DNA from: SLNP01 sp964568875
Lineage (GTDB): Bacteria > Bacteroidota > Bacteroidia > Bacteroidales > VadinHA17
NCBI GenBank assembly: GCA_964568875.1
Contig: CAZMSH010000001.1
Coordinates: forward strand, 186,001 to 250,000
DNA length: 64,000 bases
Direction of reading: 5' to 3'
Part shown: positions 9,297 to 18,483 of the stretch, piece by piece
Layout of the letters: every line of letters starts with the position of its first letter
Numbering within the stretch: position 1 is the stretch's first letter
The notes under the pieces: model-generated
What the model was told of the DNA's origin: nothing
The model's input: only the letters and a program-made list of their open reading frames with translations
Database searches by the model: none
Made by a program: the position numbers and the translations under genes

Positions 9297-11318
9297 CTAT
9301 TGTGATTCCTTTAACATTTTCAGGAAATCCTCCTCGCTATGGACAGGTATTCCGAGCTTTCTTGCTTTTTCAATTTTCGAGGGTCCGGGTTTCTCGCCGG
9401 CGAGTATAAAGGTGGTTCCGGTGGTTACCGATGAAAGGTTTTTACCTCCGTGTTTTTCAATTATCTTCTTGTATTCTTCCCTTTCATGGTTTGTGAATAT
9501 GCCGGTAATCACAATGCTTTTACCCGATAAGACCCCACCTTCCACCTCTTCGATATTCTCCTTTTCTGTTGACATGATAAGTCCGTGACCCCTAAGCCGG
9601 CCAATCAATTCAATATTGTCTGCGTCGTTGAAGAAATTCCGTATGCTCTCAGCTGTTTTGGGTCCTATATCTGTTACGCTTATCAGGTCTTCGGCAGATG
9701 CATCCATTAGCCTGTCAATGTTTTTGAAACTGGATGCAACCGTGCGGGCTGTTGTTTCTCCTATGTGTCTGATTCCGAGAGCAAAGATTAGCCTGTGAAA
9801 AGGCGCCCCGACCGAAGACCTTACAGATGTGACAATGTTGTTTGCAGATTTCTCTCCCAACCTGTCCAGACCTGAAAGCTTGTCGACGGTAAGATCATAA
9901 AGATCTGCACTGTCTCTGACAAGGCCCTTCTCGAACAGCATGGCCACGGTCTCTTCACCCAGGCCTTCAATATTCATTGCTCTCCTTGAGATGAAGTGCT
10001 CAATCTTTCCTTTGATCTGTGGCGGACACTCTTTCTCATTTGGGCAGTACCAGCCTGCTTCTCCTTCTGACCTTTCCAACACCGATTTACATTCCGGGCA
10101 GTAAGAAGGAAATACCACCTTATCTGCATCTTTGCTTCTCAGGGTGATATCGACACCAACGATCTTGGGAATTATTTCTCCTCCTTTTTCGATATAAACC
10201 ATATCGTTGTAGTGCAGGTCAAGAAGTTCAACCTGGTCTGCATTATGCAGTGATGCTCTTTTAACTGTTGTGCCTGCAAGAAGAACCGGTTCAAGATTGG
10301 CCACCGGGGTGACCGCTCCTGTGCGACCGACCTGGAAAGAGACACTCATAAGTCTGGTTTTCTCCTGCTCTGCCTTGTACTTGTAGGCAACAGCCCACCT
10401 GGGAGTCTTTGATGTAAATCCCATCTTCTTCTGCAGTGTGATACTGTCTGCCTTTACAACAACTCCGTCAATTTCGTAGTCAATATCGTATCTTTTGCTT
10501 TCCCATAAGTTAATATAATCAACTACTTCACCAATATTATCACATATCTTCATTGAATCGGAAACCTTAAAACCCCATTCTGAGGCAAGTCTCATATTCT
10601 CGTAGTGACTGTCGGTTGGCAGATCGGTGCTTAACAGAAAATAGAGATAGCAATCAAGGGGTCTTCGTGAAACCAGACCCGCATCGAGTAGTTTAAGGGT
10701 CCCGGCGGCTGCATTCCTCGGATTGGCAAAAGGTTGATCACCTGCCTCTTTCCTTGCTTCATTCATTTTCCTGAAGTCATCTTTGTGTATTATTATTTCA
10801 CCACGGATTACAAAATCATCAGGCATCAATTCTCCGCTCACTCTCTTTGGTACGGATTTAATAGTCAGTACATTGGATGAGACGTCGTCCCCTTTTTCTC
10901 CGTCGCCCCTGGTTATTGCCCTGATAAACCTGCCTCCGCTGTATTTTAAACTTATTGAAGCTCCGTCCAGTTTCAGTTCACAAACATATTTGGGTTCATC
11001 ACCAGAAATTTTTTTTACTCTTCTGTCAAATTCAGCCAGATCTTCATGGGTATAGGTGTTTGCCAGAGATAGCATAGGATATTCATGCGGAACCTGAATG
11101 AACTCTTTAAGAATAATATCGCTTCCTACCTTTTGGGTAGGAGAATCCTCTGTCCTGAGTTCAGGAAATCTCTTTTCAAGTGTCTCAAGTTCATTAATCA
11201 GTATATCATATTCAAAATCGGAGATTTCAGGCTGGTTTTCTTTGTAATAGAGGTCATTATGTCGCTCAATTTCTCTCTTAAGCAAGTCTATTCTCTTGCG
11301 TGCTTCTTCAATTTTCAT
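9297..11318 (-). CDS. ligA: NAD-dependent DNA ligase
   Basis: Seals nicks in duplex DNA using NAD+, in replication and repair. The 673-aa protein has the N-terminal Ia domain (YYKENQPEISDFEYD). The adenylation lysine is Lys116 in ELKLDGA. An OB fold follows, then a four-cysteine zinc finger near residues 405-430 (CPEC ... WYCPNEKEC). Helix-hairpin-helix repeats span roughly 440-580, and a C-terminal BRCT domain runs from about 590 (LSGKSIVITGIF). Length and domain order are standard. Its start overlaps the end of the cation-efflux gene by 11 bp, so translation is probably coupled within the operon. Confidence 0.98.
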   Translation of the reverse strand: MKIEEARKRIDLLKREIERHNDLYYKENQPEISDFEYDILINELETLEKRFPELRTEDSPTQKVGSDIILKEFIQVPHEYPMLSLANTYTHEDLAEFDRRVKKISGDEPKYVCELKLDGASISLKYSGGRFIRAITRGDGEKGDDVSSNVLTIKSVPKRVSGELMPDDFVIRGEIIIHKDDFRKMNEARKEAGDQPFANPRNAAAGTLKLLDAGLVSRRPLDCYLYFLLSTDLPTDSHYENMRLASEWGFKVSDSMKICDNIGEVVDYINLWESKRYDIDYEIDGVVVKADSITLQKKMGFTSKTPRWAVAYKYKAEQEKTRLMSVSFQVGRTGAVTPVANLEPVLLAGTTVKRASLHNADQVELLDLHYNDMVYIEKGGEIIPKIVGVDITLRSKDADKVVFPSYCPECKSVLERSEGEAGWYCPNEKECPPQIKGKIEHFISRRAMNIEGLGEETVAMLFEKGLVRDSADLYDLTVDKLSGLDRLGEKSANNIVTSVRSSVGAPFHRLIFALGIRHIGETTARTVASSFKNIDRLMDASAEDLISVTDIGPKTAESIRNFFNDADNIELIGRLRGHGLIMSTEKENIEEVEGGVLSGKSIVITGIFTNHEREEYKKIIEKHGGKNLSSVTTGTTFILAGEKPGPSKIEKARKLGIPVHSEEDFLKMLKESQ

Positions 11319-12201
11319 TGGCTGATTGTTTTACCGGCTCTATATGGATTGTGGCTTCAATACCGAGCTTTTCCCTGATCTTGTACTCTATCCTGTCGGC
11401 TATATCATGTCCTTCCTCTATTGACATATCACGCGGCAGACGGAGATGAAATGTCAGCTCAGAGTGTGAAATGTAGTTGTGATAGTGGAAGTGATGCAAG
11501 TCTGTAGCGTCATCGCCAGATTCAGCAGCTATGGCCCTTACCTTGCTTATCAGAGCCTTCTCAGGCGGTTCGCCCAGAATAGAGCTTATTGTTCTGGCAA
11601 CGATCCTCGATGCTGCGTATCCAATCAACAGCGACACTAATGCTGCCAGCAGACTGTCAATCCACCATAAATATTTTGAAAGAAAAATACCAACGAGAAT
11701 TACCAGTGATGAAATCGCATCACTCCGATGATGCCAGCCATCTGCCCTGAGTATCTCAGAATCTGTTTTATTGCCCATGCGGAATGCATATTGAGCAAGC
11801 AATTCTTTAACAACTACTGATATCACGGTTACTGTAATTGCTGCCGGGCCGTACTCAACCATTCTGCCTGTCCTGAACCTCTCCCATGCCTCGGCAATAA
11901 AACTGTAAGCGACGATAAAGAGTAATACTGCAATAAACAGAGATGCAATGAGTTCTATCCTTCCGTGTCCGAATGGATGATCCTTGTCAGCTGGTTTTGA
12001 TGAGATTTTTGCACTTAATACAACAACAAAAGAGCTGACTGAATCAGAAAGAGTGTGCCATGCATCCGCAATTATGGCTATTGATCCGGTAACAATACCA
12101 GCCCAGTATTTTAATGCAAACAGGGCGATATTGGCAAATATTGAGATCAATCCTTCTGTTCTCTGGTATTTCAGCCGTTCTGTATGCTGGCTACTGCTCA
12201 T
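11308..12201 (-). CDS. Cation diffusion facilitator (probable zinc exporter)
   Basis: Inner-membrane proton-coupled divalent metal exporter of the CDF family. Six membrane segments are expected. The metal site can be read directly: helix 2 has HxxxD (His49, Asp53 in AWHTLSD) and helix 5 has HHRSD, giving the HD-HD arrangement typical of zinc-selective members rather than the DD-HD of YiiP. The signature DHPFGHGRIE follows helix 2. A cytoplasmic C-terminal domain (HYHNYISHSELTFHL ... IEATIHIEP) begins near residue 220. The gene overlaps the upstream Memo/AMMECR1 gene by 4 bp (ATGA type) and ligA by 11 bp. The exact metal is inferred from the motif. Confidence 0.92.
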   Translation of the reverse strand: MSSSQHTERLKYQRTEGLISIFANIALFALKYWAGIVTGSIAIIADAWHTLSDSVSSFVVVLSAKISSKPADKDHPFGHGRIELIASLFIAVLLFIVAYSFIAEAWERFRTGRMVEYGPAAITVTVISVVVKELLAQYAFRMGNKTDSEILRADGWHHRSDAISSLVILVGIFLSKYLWWIDSLLAALVSLLIGYAASRIVARTISSILGEPPEKALISKVRAIAAESGDDATDLHHFHYHNYISHSELTFHLRLPRDMSIEEGHDIADRIEYKIREKLGIEATIHIEPVKQSANEN

Positions 12202-13649
12202 ATTATCTCTTGATCATTATCATCAATTATCTGTGCCCGGAAAATAAATATTTCAGCATCCTTCCAGCCCTCTTTGCCAATACCGGCTTTTCCTTCTGCA
12301 GTGTGTTCAAGAAACTGTGTAACACTCCAGCCTCTCTCTTTTGCGACCTGAGGAAGCATTACTCCTGAATTGCCCCCCCTTCTTATATAAATGCCATGTG
12401 TTCCTATTATAATATCATTTATATCACTGATTTTAGACATGGGAGACAGGACAGATATTTCAAGTTTGGTTTTTTTATACTCTTCAAGGGATAGCGGCGG
12501 AAACCTGGGATCGCTGAAAGCAGCAGCGTATGCCATTTTGGCTACAAGATCGCACAACGGCTCGTTTGAGCTTATTCTCCCGATACACCCCCGTAGCTGG
12601 TCATCCAGATGCAGGCTGACAAAAGCACCTGATGGCTTCCTGAGAGCTTCCGGCAGCGACCCGGAGTCAGGAATGTCATTACCTGATCCCAGTGCAGATT
12701 CAATGGCTTTTCTAGCTATGCTGACAAGCATTCTGGCTTCTGCCTTGTTGATAAGAACGCCATCTGCCGGCTTGTCAGACTTTTCCTTTATGACAAATGA
12801 ATGGTAGCCGACGACACTATTTCTGTCGCCATGTCTGGTATCACCTGAATTTCTGTACATCAGATGTTTGTATTCCAGATCAGGCTCAGCTTGTGTCAGA
12901 TACATCAGAGTAAGACCTGCAGACCATCCGCACATACTTGTTGCCAGACCGTCTACGGGCTTTTCTTTGTATTTGCGCAGTACTTCAATGAGCTTTTCTG
13001 GCGAGCCTGTTAATATGGCTCCTGCAGTTTCAGCATCTACCTCTTGTGCATCTGAATAACCCGGGAAGTGAGAAAAATCAGTGCTCACAATAAACAGATT
13101 GCCGCTACTGAACAGAGGTTGCAACGATCGGGAAATCTCTCTTATACTTTTAATTTCTGACGTGCCAATGATAACCGGAATAATTTGTGGCTGTTTTTTG
13201 AAGTAATGCTGAATGAAAGGGAGCTGCACTTCCAGGCAGTGTTCATTCAGATGCGCTTCGGGCTTATAGGAAAAATAACCGGAGTCGCTTATCAGTTTGT
13301 CGGCAATTTCCCTGTTGACTTTTACTTTGCCCAGCGGGGTGTAATAATCACCTGCATTGTAAACCGAGGCTCCATTAAATGAGACTCTGTGGCTTGACCC
13401 TATCAGAACGATGTTATCATAGACATGATGAGGTGGAACTGCAGCGAAAGCAGAAGCTGCAACAATACCCGAGTAAACATATCCCGCATGAGGGGATATA
13501 ATTGCTCTGACATTACTGTATTTAATGGTCTCCCCGACAGAACTGAAAAGCACTTCGAGCTCTTCTACGAGTGTCTCCCTGACTGCAGGATAGAATCTTC
13601 CTGCCACGCACGGCATTCTGTCATGTCTGATTCTCTCAGATTTGTTCAT
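12198..13649 (-). CDS. Memo-AMMECR1 fusion (AmmeMemoRadiSam system B+A proteins)
   Basis: A 483-aa two-domain protein. Residues about 10-285 are a Memo domain related to extradiol dioxygenases. The three metal-site positions of human MEMO1 are visible as PHAGY (His), GSSHR (His) and SMCGW (Cys). Residues about 300-480 are an AMMECR1 domain with LRGCIG near 355 and PRFPPL. In many bacteria and archaea these two families travel with a radical SAM enzyme (the AmmeMemoRadiSam trio), whose reaction is not established; no radical SAM gene is in this window. The ATG at 13649 was preferred to a TTG 12 bp upstream. First gene of the leftward operon with the CDF exporter and ligA. Confidence 0.88.
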   Translation of the reverse strand: MNKSERIRHDRMPCVAGRFYPAVRETLVEELEVLFSSVGETIKYSNVRAIISPHAGYVYSGIVAASAFAAVPPHHVYDNIVLIGSSHRVSFNGASVYNAGDYYTPLGKVKVNREIADKLISDSGYFSYKPEAHLNEHCLEVQLPFIQHYFKKQPQIIPVIIGTSEIKSIREISRSLQPLFSSGNLFIVSTDFSHFPGYSDAQEVDAETAGAILTGSPEKLIEVLRKYKEKPVDGLATSMCGWSAGLTLMYLTQAEPDLEYKHLMYRNSGDTRHGDRNSVVGYHSFVIKEKSDKPADGVLINKAEARMLVSIARKAIESALGSGNDIPDSGSLPEALRKPSGAFVSLHLDDQLRGCIGRISSNEPLCDLVAKMAYAAAFSDPRFPPLSLEEYKKTKLEISVLSPMSKISDINDIIIGTHGIYIRRGGNSGVMLPQVAKERGWSVTQFLEHTAEGKAGIGKEGWKDAEIFIFRAQIIDDNDQEII

Positions 13650-13763
13650 TCTCAATAACAATAGGTGTTATTTTCATCATAATAAGATAAACCGTCAGGC
13701 AGTCATTAATGCAATAAAATTAGTCAAAAAGGTGAAAATCTGATGGCGGGAGTTGAACAATGA

Positions 13764-14222
13764 TTACATAAATACCAGGTGCTCCTTCAGGATTACACCG
13801 TTATCATCTATGCCATAAATCTTTATACCGATGCTTAACTGGGCGTTGGCAACCATGTCGGTAATAGGTGCAAGTTCTTCTTTGATATCATCACTCTCCA
13901 TTTCTTCAAAGTCCTCAATACTGAAATAGAGATGGATAAAAAGTACGTAATCAGGTTTGGAAATGGTAGATAATTCTTTGGCTATCTTTGCGATCCAGAT
14001 GGAGGTGGCGGTATTGAAATACTCAAGATTGAGTCTCAGGTTTGTTACAGGTCTGGGACTCTTAATATACTCCTTAACCCATTCAAAAACCGGTTCATAC
14101 ACTCGTACCGCATTTTCCGGAATAGATCGGCCGGTGAGTGTTAGCTCACCAGTTTGTGATATCAAATCTGCCGATGGTGTTTTTGTGGTAGCTTCGATGT
14201 GTAAATCTTCCAGTTCTTTCAT
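13764..14222 (-). CDS. SiaC-family regulatory phosphoprotein (DUF1987)
   Basis: A 152-aa protein with the DUF1987/SiaC pattern: KTPSADLISQTGELTLTGRSIPENA at its start and LEYFNTATS near residues 67-74, which contains the region phosphorylated in Pseudomonas SiaC. In Pseudomonas, SiaC is switched by the SiaB kinase and SiaA phosphatase and controls a diguanylate cyclase. No such partner genes lie nearby here, so its role in this organism is unknown. The ATG at 14222 gives a start in line with the family; a TTG nine codons upstream also keeps the frame open but is less likely. Divergent from argS. Confidence 0.8.
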   Translation of the reverse strand: MKELEDLHIEATTKTPSADLISQTGELTLTGRSIPENAVRVYEPVFEWVKEYIKSPRPVTNLRLNLEYFNTATSIWIAKIAKELSTISKPDYVLFIHLYFSIEDFEEMESDDIKEELAPITDMVANAQLSIGIKIYGIDDNGVILKEHLVFM

Positions 14223-14430
14223 TACGGGATGATAATCTTGTAGTAACAACTATGTAAATATAACTCTTCTTTATTTTCCAAGCTAAACCTTTCATCAAAA
14301 AGAAACATTGAATGGTCAAATAATTTTATCGTTTAATCTAATCATAGAGGTTATTTCAGCAATGAGTATTACTGCCGGCAGAATATGTTTATACGCCTGA
14401 ATGGTTATCTGATGATAAGGCATAAAGTGT

Positions 14431-14438
14431 TATATTTG
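14431..14438 (+). promoter_or_regulatory. Predicted -7 promoter element of argS
   Basis: TATATTTG matches TAnnTTTG, with TCTG at 14408-14411 exactly 19 nt upstream as a near-consensus -33 box (TTTG). It lies inside the longest open frame that begins at 14385, which argues that translation starts at 14460 with a leader of roughly 15 nt. Confidence 0.6.
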
Positions 14439-14459
14439 CACGCTGGTAATCAATGGCAG

Positions 14460-16247
14460 ATGGAAGGAAGACTTAAAGATTATATTATTGATGCTGTAAA
14501 GCGATTGTACGAATGTGATCCTGAACCTGATTCGATACAGATACAGGAGACCAGAAAAGAGTTTGAAGGTGATTTTACCGTTATAGTATTTCCGCTTACC
14601 CGTTATTCAAGGAACACTCCTGAGGCGACAGGAAATGCCATAGGGGAATACCTGGCTGAAAAGTATGATTATATAAAAGACTTTAACGTAATAAAAGGTT
14701 TCCTTAATCTTGTGTTTGCAGATACCTTCTGGCTTGAAACATTCAGAGAGATATTTAAAAATGAAAAATACGGATTTAAAGAGCCAGGTAAAGATGCACC
14801 GGTAACACTGGTAGAATACTCTTCGCCGAATACTAACAAGCCCTTGCATCTGGGTCACATAAGGAATAACCTGCTGGGTTTTTCTCTCTCCAGGATACTC
14901 TCAGCCACAGGCAACAGGGTTGTCAGAACAAATATTGTCAATGACCGGGGCATACATATATGTAAGTCTATGGTGGCATGGCTGCGGCACGGAGAAGGAG
15001 AAACGCCTGAATCATCAGGTATCAAGGGTGACCATCTCGTAGGGAAATACTACGTTATGTTTGAGCGCAACTATAAGATGGAGGTTGAGAGACTGGTGGC
15101 AGAGGGAGTGGAGCCTTTTGCTGCCAAAGAAACTGCCCCGCTGATTGCTGAAGCCAGGGAGATGCTTAGAAAATGGGAAGCTGGAGATGAAGAGACGGTA
15201 GCTCTGTGGCATAAAATGAATGGTTGGGTCTACGAAGGATTTGACGTAACCTACAATAGATTGGGTGTTGAGTTTGATAGGATATATTATGAGTCTGACA
15301 CTTATCTCAGAGGAAAAGAGATAGTGCTTGAAGCCCTGGAAAAGGGATTGCTCTACAGAAATGAAGATGGATCAGTGTGGGCTGATCTCACCGATGTCGG
15401 CCTCGATCACAAATTGTTGCAAAGAGCTGACGGCACGGCTGTATACATAACACAGGATTTGGGTACTGCTGTAATAAGGTATGAGGATTACAGTTTTGAT
15501 CACATGATCTATGTGGTTGGAAATGAACAGAATTATCATTTTCAGGTTCTTGGGGCCCTGCTTACCAAGATGAAATATCCCTGGGCCGGTGGATTGAATC
15601 ATTTTTCATATGGTATGGTTGAATTGCCTCATGGTAAGATGAAATCAAGAGAGGGAACCGTAGTTGATGCTGACGATATTATGGATGAGATGCTGGTAAC
15701 AGCCAGGGCCCTTTCGGAAGAGCTTGGTAAGCTTGATTCCCTTGACGATGTTGAGAAAGGCGAGGTATACAGGAAGGTTGGACTTGGCGCACTGAAATAC
15801 TTTATTCTGAAGGTCGACCCAAAGAAAAACATGATTTTCAATCCGGTAGAGTCAGTTGATTTCAATGGAAATACCGGGCCCTTTATTCAGTACACCTTTG
15901 CCCGTATTAATTCGGTACTAAAGAAAGCAGGGTCGATGAATCTCCCTGTAAAGAATTATGCTGATATTATTGTATCTCCGGTTCCCAAGGAGACTGAGTT
16001 AATCAGGCTGCTGAGAAGATACCCGTCTGTGGTTTCTGATGCCGCTGCCCAGATGAATCCCTCTCTGATAGCAAACTACGTATATGACCTTGCAAAGGAG
16101 TTCAACCAGTTTTACCATGAGTATTCCATACTGAATGAACCTGACAGCGACAGACGTGATTTCAGGATACACCTCTCAGTTAAGCTGGCATATGTGATTA
16201 ACTCTTCAATGTGGTTGCTGGGTATTGAGATGCCTGACAGAATGTGA
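14460..16247 (+). CDS. argS: Arginyl-tRNA synthetase
   Basis: Class I aminoacyl-tRNA synthetase that charges tRNA-Arg. The HIGH motif is seen as LHLGHIRNN and the KMSKS equivalent as HGKMKSREG. The C-terminal DALR anticodon-binding domain ends the protein (FIQYTFARINSVLKK ... MWLLGIEMPDRM). With the start at 14460 it is 595 aa, the usual size for Bacteroidota. The upstream in-frame ATG at 14385 is rejected because the predicted promoter lies after it and ArgS proteins normally begin near this MEGRLKDYI. It is followed after 24 bp by ffh and then folD, forming a likely three-gene operon. Confidence 0.96.
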   Translation: MEGRLKDYIIDAVKRLYECDPEPDSIQIQETRKEFEGDFTVIVFPLTRYSRNTPEATGNAIGEYLAEKYDYIKDFNVIKGFLNLVFADTFWLETFREIFKNEKYGFKEPGKDAPVTLVEYSSPNTNKPLHLGHIRNNLLGFSLSRILSATGNRVVRTNIVNDRGIHICKSMVAWLRHGEGETPESSGIKGDHLVGKYYVMFERNYKMEVERLVAEGVEPFAAKETAPLIAEAREMLRKWEAGDEETVALWHKMNGWVYEGFDVTYNRLGVEFDRIYYESDTYLRGKEIVLEALEKGLLYRNEDGSVWADLTDVGLDHKLLQRADGTAVYITQDLGTAVIRYEDYSFDHMIYVVGNEQNYHFQVLGALLTKMKYPWAGGLNHFSYGMVELPHGKMKSREGTVVDADDIMDEMLVTARALSEELGKLDSLDDVEKGEVYRKVGLGALKYFILKVDPKKNMIFNPVESVDFNGNTGPFIQYTFARINSVLKKAGSMNLPVKNYADIIVSPVPKETELIRLLRRYPSVVSDAAAQMNPSLIANYVYDLAKEFNQFYHEYSILNEPDSDRRDFRIHLSVKLAYVINSSMWLLGIEMPDRM

Positions 16248-16271
16248 TAGAAAAAATGAAATTTCAGTGAT

Positions 16272-17597
16272 ATGTTTGAGAACCTAAGTGATAAGCTGGA
16301 GCGATCGTTCAGACTGCTAAAGGGGCAGGGTAGGATAACCGAAATCAATATTGCGGAGACTCTGAAGGAGGTACGCAGGGCTTTGCTTGACGCCGATGTC
16401 AATTTTAAGATTGCAAAACAGTTTACAGATACAGTCAAGCAAAAGGCTCTGGGCCAGGATGTTCTTAAGTCAGTCAAGCCTTCACAGATGATGGTCAAGA
16501 TAGTTCACGATGAACTGGTTGACCTGATGGGAGGGGAGAAGAGTGAGATCAATATTAAAACCAATCCGTCAGTAATTTTGATAGCAGGCCTTCAGGGATC
16601 GGGTAAAACTACTTTTAGCTGCAAACTGGCAGGTATGCTTAAGAGCAAGAGAGGAAAAAATCCGCTTCTTGTTGCCGGAGACATATACAGGCCTGCGGCC
16701 ATTGACCAGCTTAAGGTGCTTGGAGAGCAGATATCTGTGCCCGTCTATACCGAAGAAGGCAGCAAAAATCCGGTCTCAATAGCGACCAATGCCGTCAGGG
16801 AGGCAAAAAAGAGTGGTCACGATCTTGTCATTATAGATACGGCAGGCCGGCTGGCAATTGATGAGCAGATGATGGAGGAGATAGCATCAATCAAGAAGTC
16901 AGTCAATCCTCATGAAATACTCTTTGTTGTTGATTCCATGACGGGACAGGATGCTGTCAACACGGCCCGTGAGTTTAATGAAAGACTCGATTTTGATGGC
17001 GTGGTACTTACCAAGCTTGACGGAGATACCAGAGGAGGAGCTGCTCTTTCAATACGATCAGTGGTAAACAAGCCCATTAAATTCATAAGTGCAGGGGAGA
17101 AGCTTGATGCCATTGATATATTTTATCCATCAAGGATGGCTGACAGAATTCTCGGAATGGGCGACATTGTCTCATTCGTTGAGAAAGCGCAGGAACAGTT
17201 TGATACTGAGGAGGCAAGAAAACTGCAGAAGAAGATTGCACGCGATCAGTTTGATTTTAACGATTTTATTAATCAGATTCAGCAGATTAAGAAGATGGGT
17301 AATGTCAAGGATCTGATGTCTATGATACCGGGAGCAGGTAAAGCCATCAAGAACCTTGATATTGACGATGATGCATTCAAGGGGGTGGAAGCGATTATCA
17401 GGAGTATGACTCCTGTAGAACGGGCTGCACCCGATATAATTAACGGAAGCCGAAGGAAGCGTATAGCAGAGGGAAGCGGAACAACGGTTCAGGAGGTGAA
17501 CCGGTTGCTGAAGCAGTTTGAGGAGACAAGGAAAATGATGAAGCAGATGACTACCCGTGGGGGCGGAAATCTCGCAAAACTGGCAGGAAGGCGTTAA
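16272..17597 (+). CDS. ffh: Signal recognition particle protein Ffh (SRP54)
   Basis: GTPase that, with 4.5S RNA, binds signal sequences of nascent membrane proteins and delivers them to FtsY at the membrane. The N-terminal helical bundle (MFENLSDKLERSFRLLKGQG) is followed by the G1 loop GLQGSGKTT near residue 105. DTAGR lies near 188 and TKLDGDTRGGAA near 245. The methionine-rich M domain runs from about 325 to the end (MGNVKDLMSMIPG, MKQMTTRGGGNLAKLAGRR). At 441 aa the length is standard. It lies between argS and folD on the same strand with short gaps, so it is probably co-transcribed. Confidence 0.97.
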   Translation: MFENLSDKLERSFRLLKGQGRITEINIAETLKEVRRALLDADVNFKIAKQFTDTVKQKALGQDVLKSVKPSQMMVKIVHDELVDLMGGEKSEINIKTNPSVILIAGLQGSGKTTFSCKLAGMLKSKRGKNPLLVAGDIYRPAAIDQLKVLGEQISVPVYTEEGSKNPVSIATNAVREAKKSGHDLVIIDTAGRLAIDEQMMEEIASIKKSVNPHEILFVVDSMTGQDAVNTAREFNERLDFDGVVLTKLDGDTRGGAALSIRSVVNKPIKFISAGEKLDAIDIFYPSRMADRILGMGDIVSFVEKAQEQFDTEEARKLQKKIARDQFDFNDFINQIQQIKKMGNVKDLMSMIPGAGKAIKNLDIDDDAFKGVEAIIRSMTPVERAAPDIINGSRRKRIAEGSGTTVQEVNRLLKQFEETRKMMKQMTTRGGGNLAKLAGRR

Positions 17598-17609
17598 AAC
17601 ATATCTGTT

Positions 17610-18479
17610 ATGTACAAGATCATAGATGGGAAGCAGGTTGCTTCCGACATTAAGAAGGAAATTGCTGACGAGGTTCTCAGTCGCAGGAAATCAGGATTGA
17701 AGGTGCCTCATCTGGCTGCGGTTCTGGTAGGCAACGATGGCGGCAGCGAGACATATGTTGCCAACAAGGTGAGGTCTTGTGAGGAGGTCGGCTTCGAATC
17801 AACACTGATAAGGTTGCCTGAAACAGTAACAGAGCAGGAATTACTCAATCAGGTGAAAGAGCTTAATGAAAATGATTCGATCGATGGCTTCATTGTACAG
17901 TTACCATTACCTTCTCATATAAATGAAGAAAGAATAACTGAATCGATACTTCCCGGAAAAGATGTGGATGGTTTTCATCCCGTCAACCTGGGTCGTATGC
18001 TTCTGGGCATTCCATCCTTTATTTCAGCTACTCCATATGGTATCATGGAGCTTCTGGAAAGATACCGGATAGAAACCAGTGGGAAGAGATGTGTAATCAT
18101 TGGCAGAAGCAACATAGTTGGCAGGCCTCTGAGTGTATTACTCTCCCGTAAAGGTGTTGATGCTACTGTGACTGTCGTTCACAGCCGCTCAGAGAACATA
18201 AAGGAGATTTGCTCTGAAGCCGATATCCTTGTTGCAGCATTGGGGAGCCCTGGTTTTGTTACTGCCGATATGGTCAAGGAGGGAGCAACAGTTATTGATG
18301 TCGGAACCACGAGGGTCAGGAGCGATAAGACAAAGTCAGGATGGAAACTTATGGGTGATGTGGACTTTGAATCGGTTGCTCCCCGTTGCGGTTATATAAC
18401 GCCGGTACCAGGGGGGGTGGGACCAATGACCATAGTATCTCTGTTAAGGAACACCCTGCTTGCCTGTTCGTTGAGGTAA
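17610..18479 (+). CDS. folD: Methylenetetrahydrofolate dehydrogenase / cyclohydrolase
   Basis: Bifunctional cytoplasmic enzyme of one-carbon metabolism: oxidises 5,10-methylene-THF to methenyl-THF with NADP+ and hydrolyses it to 10-formyl-THF, for purine and formyl-Met-tRNA synthesis. Family motifs are seen as YVANKVRSCEEVG (with the catalytic Lys), DGFIVQLPLPSHI, PGKDVDGFHPVNLGR, the Rossmann GRSNIVGRPLSVLL and the C-terminal PVPGGVGPMTIVSLLRNT. 289 aa, full length. Third gene of the argS-ffh-folD group (12 bp after ffh); its stop is 4 bp from the end of the convergent lipoprotein gene. Confidence 0.97.
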   Translation: MYKIIDGKQVASDIKKEIADEVLSRRKSGLKVPHLAAVLVGNDGGSETYVANKVRSCEEVGFESTLIRLPETVTEQELLNQVKELNENDSIDGFIVQLPLPSHINEERITESILPGKDVDGFHPVNLGRMLLGIPSFISATPYGIMELLERYRIETSGKRCVIIGRSNIVGRPLSVLLSRKGVDATVTVVHSRSENIKEICSEADILVAALGSPGFVTADMVKEGATVIDVGTTRVRSDKTKSGWKLMGDVDFESVAPRCGYITPVPGGVGPMTIVSLLRNTLLACSLR

Positions 18480-18483
18480 TCCT

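Noticed and set aside
12391..12807. A 138-codon plus-strand frame within the Memo/AMMECR1 gene
   Set aside because: The opposite strand has clear AMMECR1 motifs, so this is a shadow.
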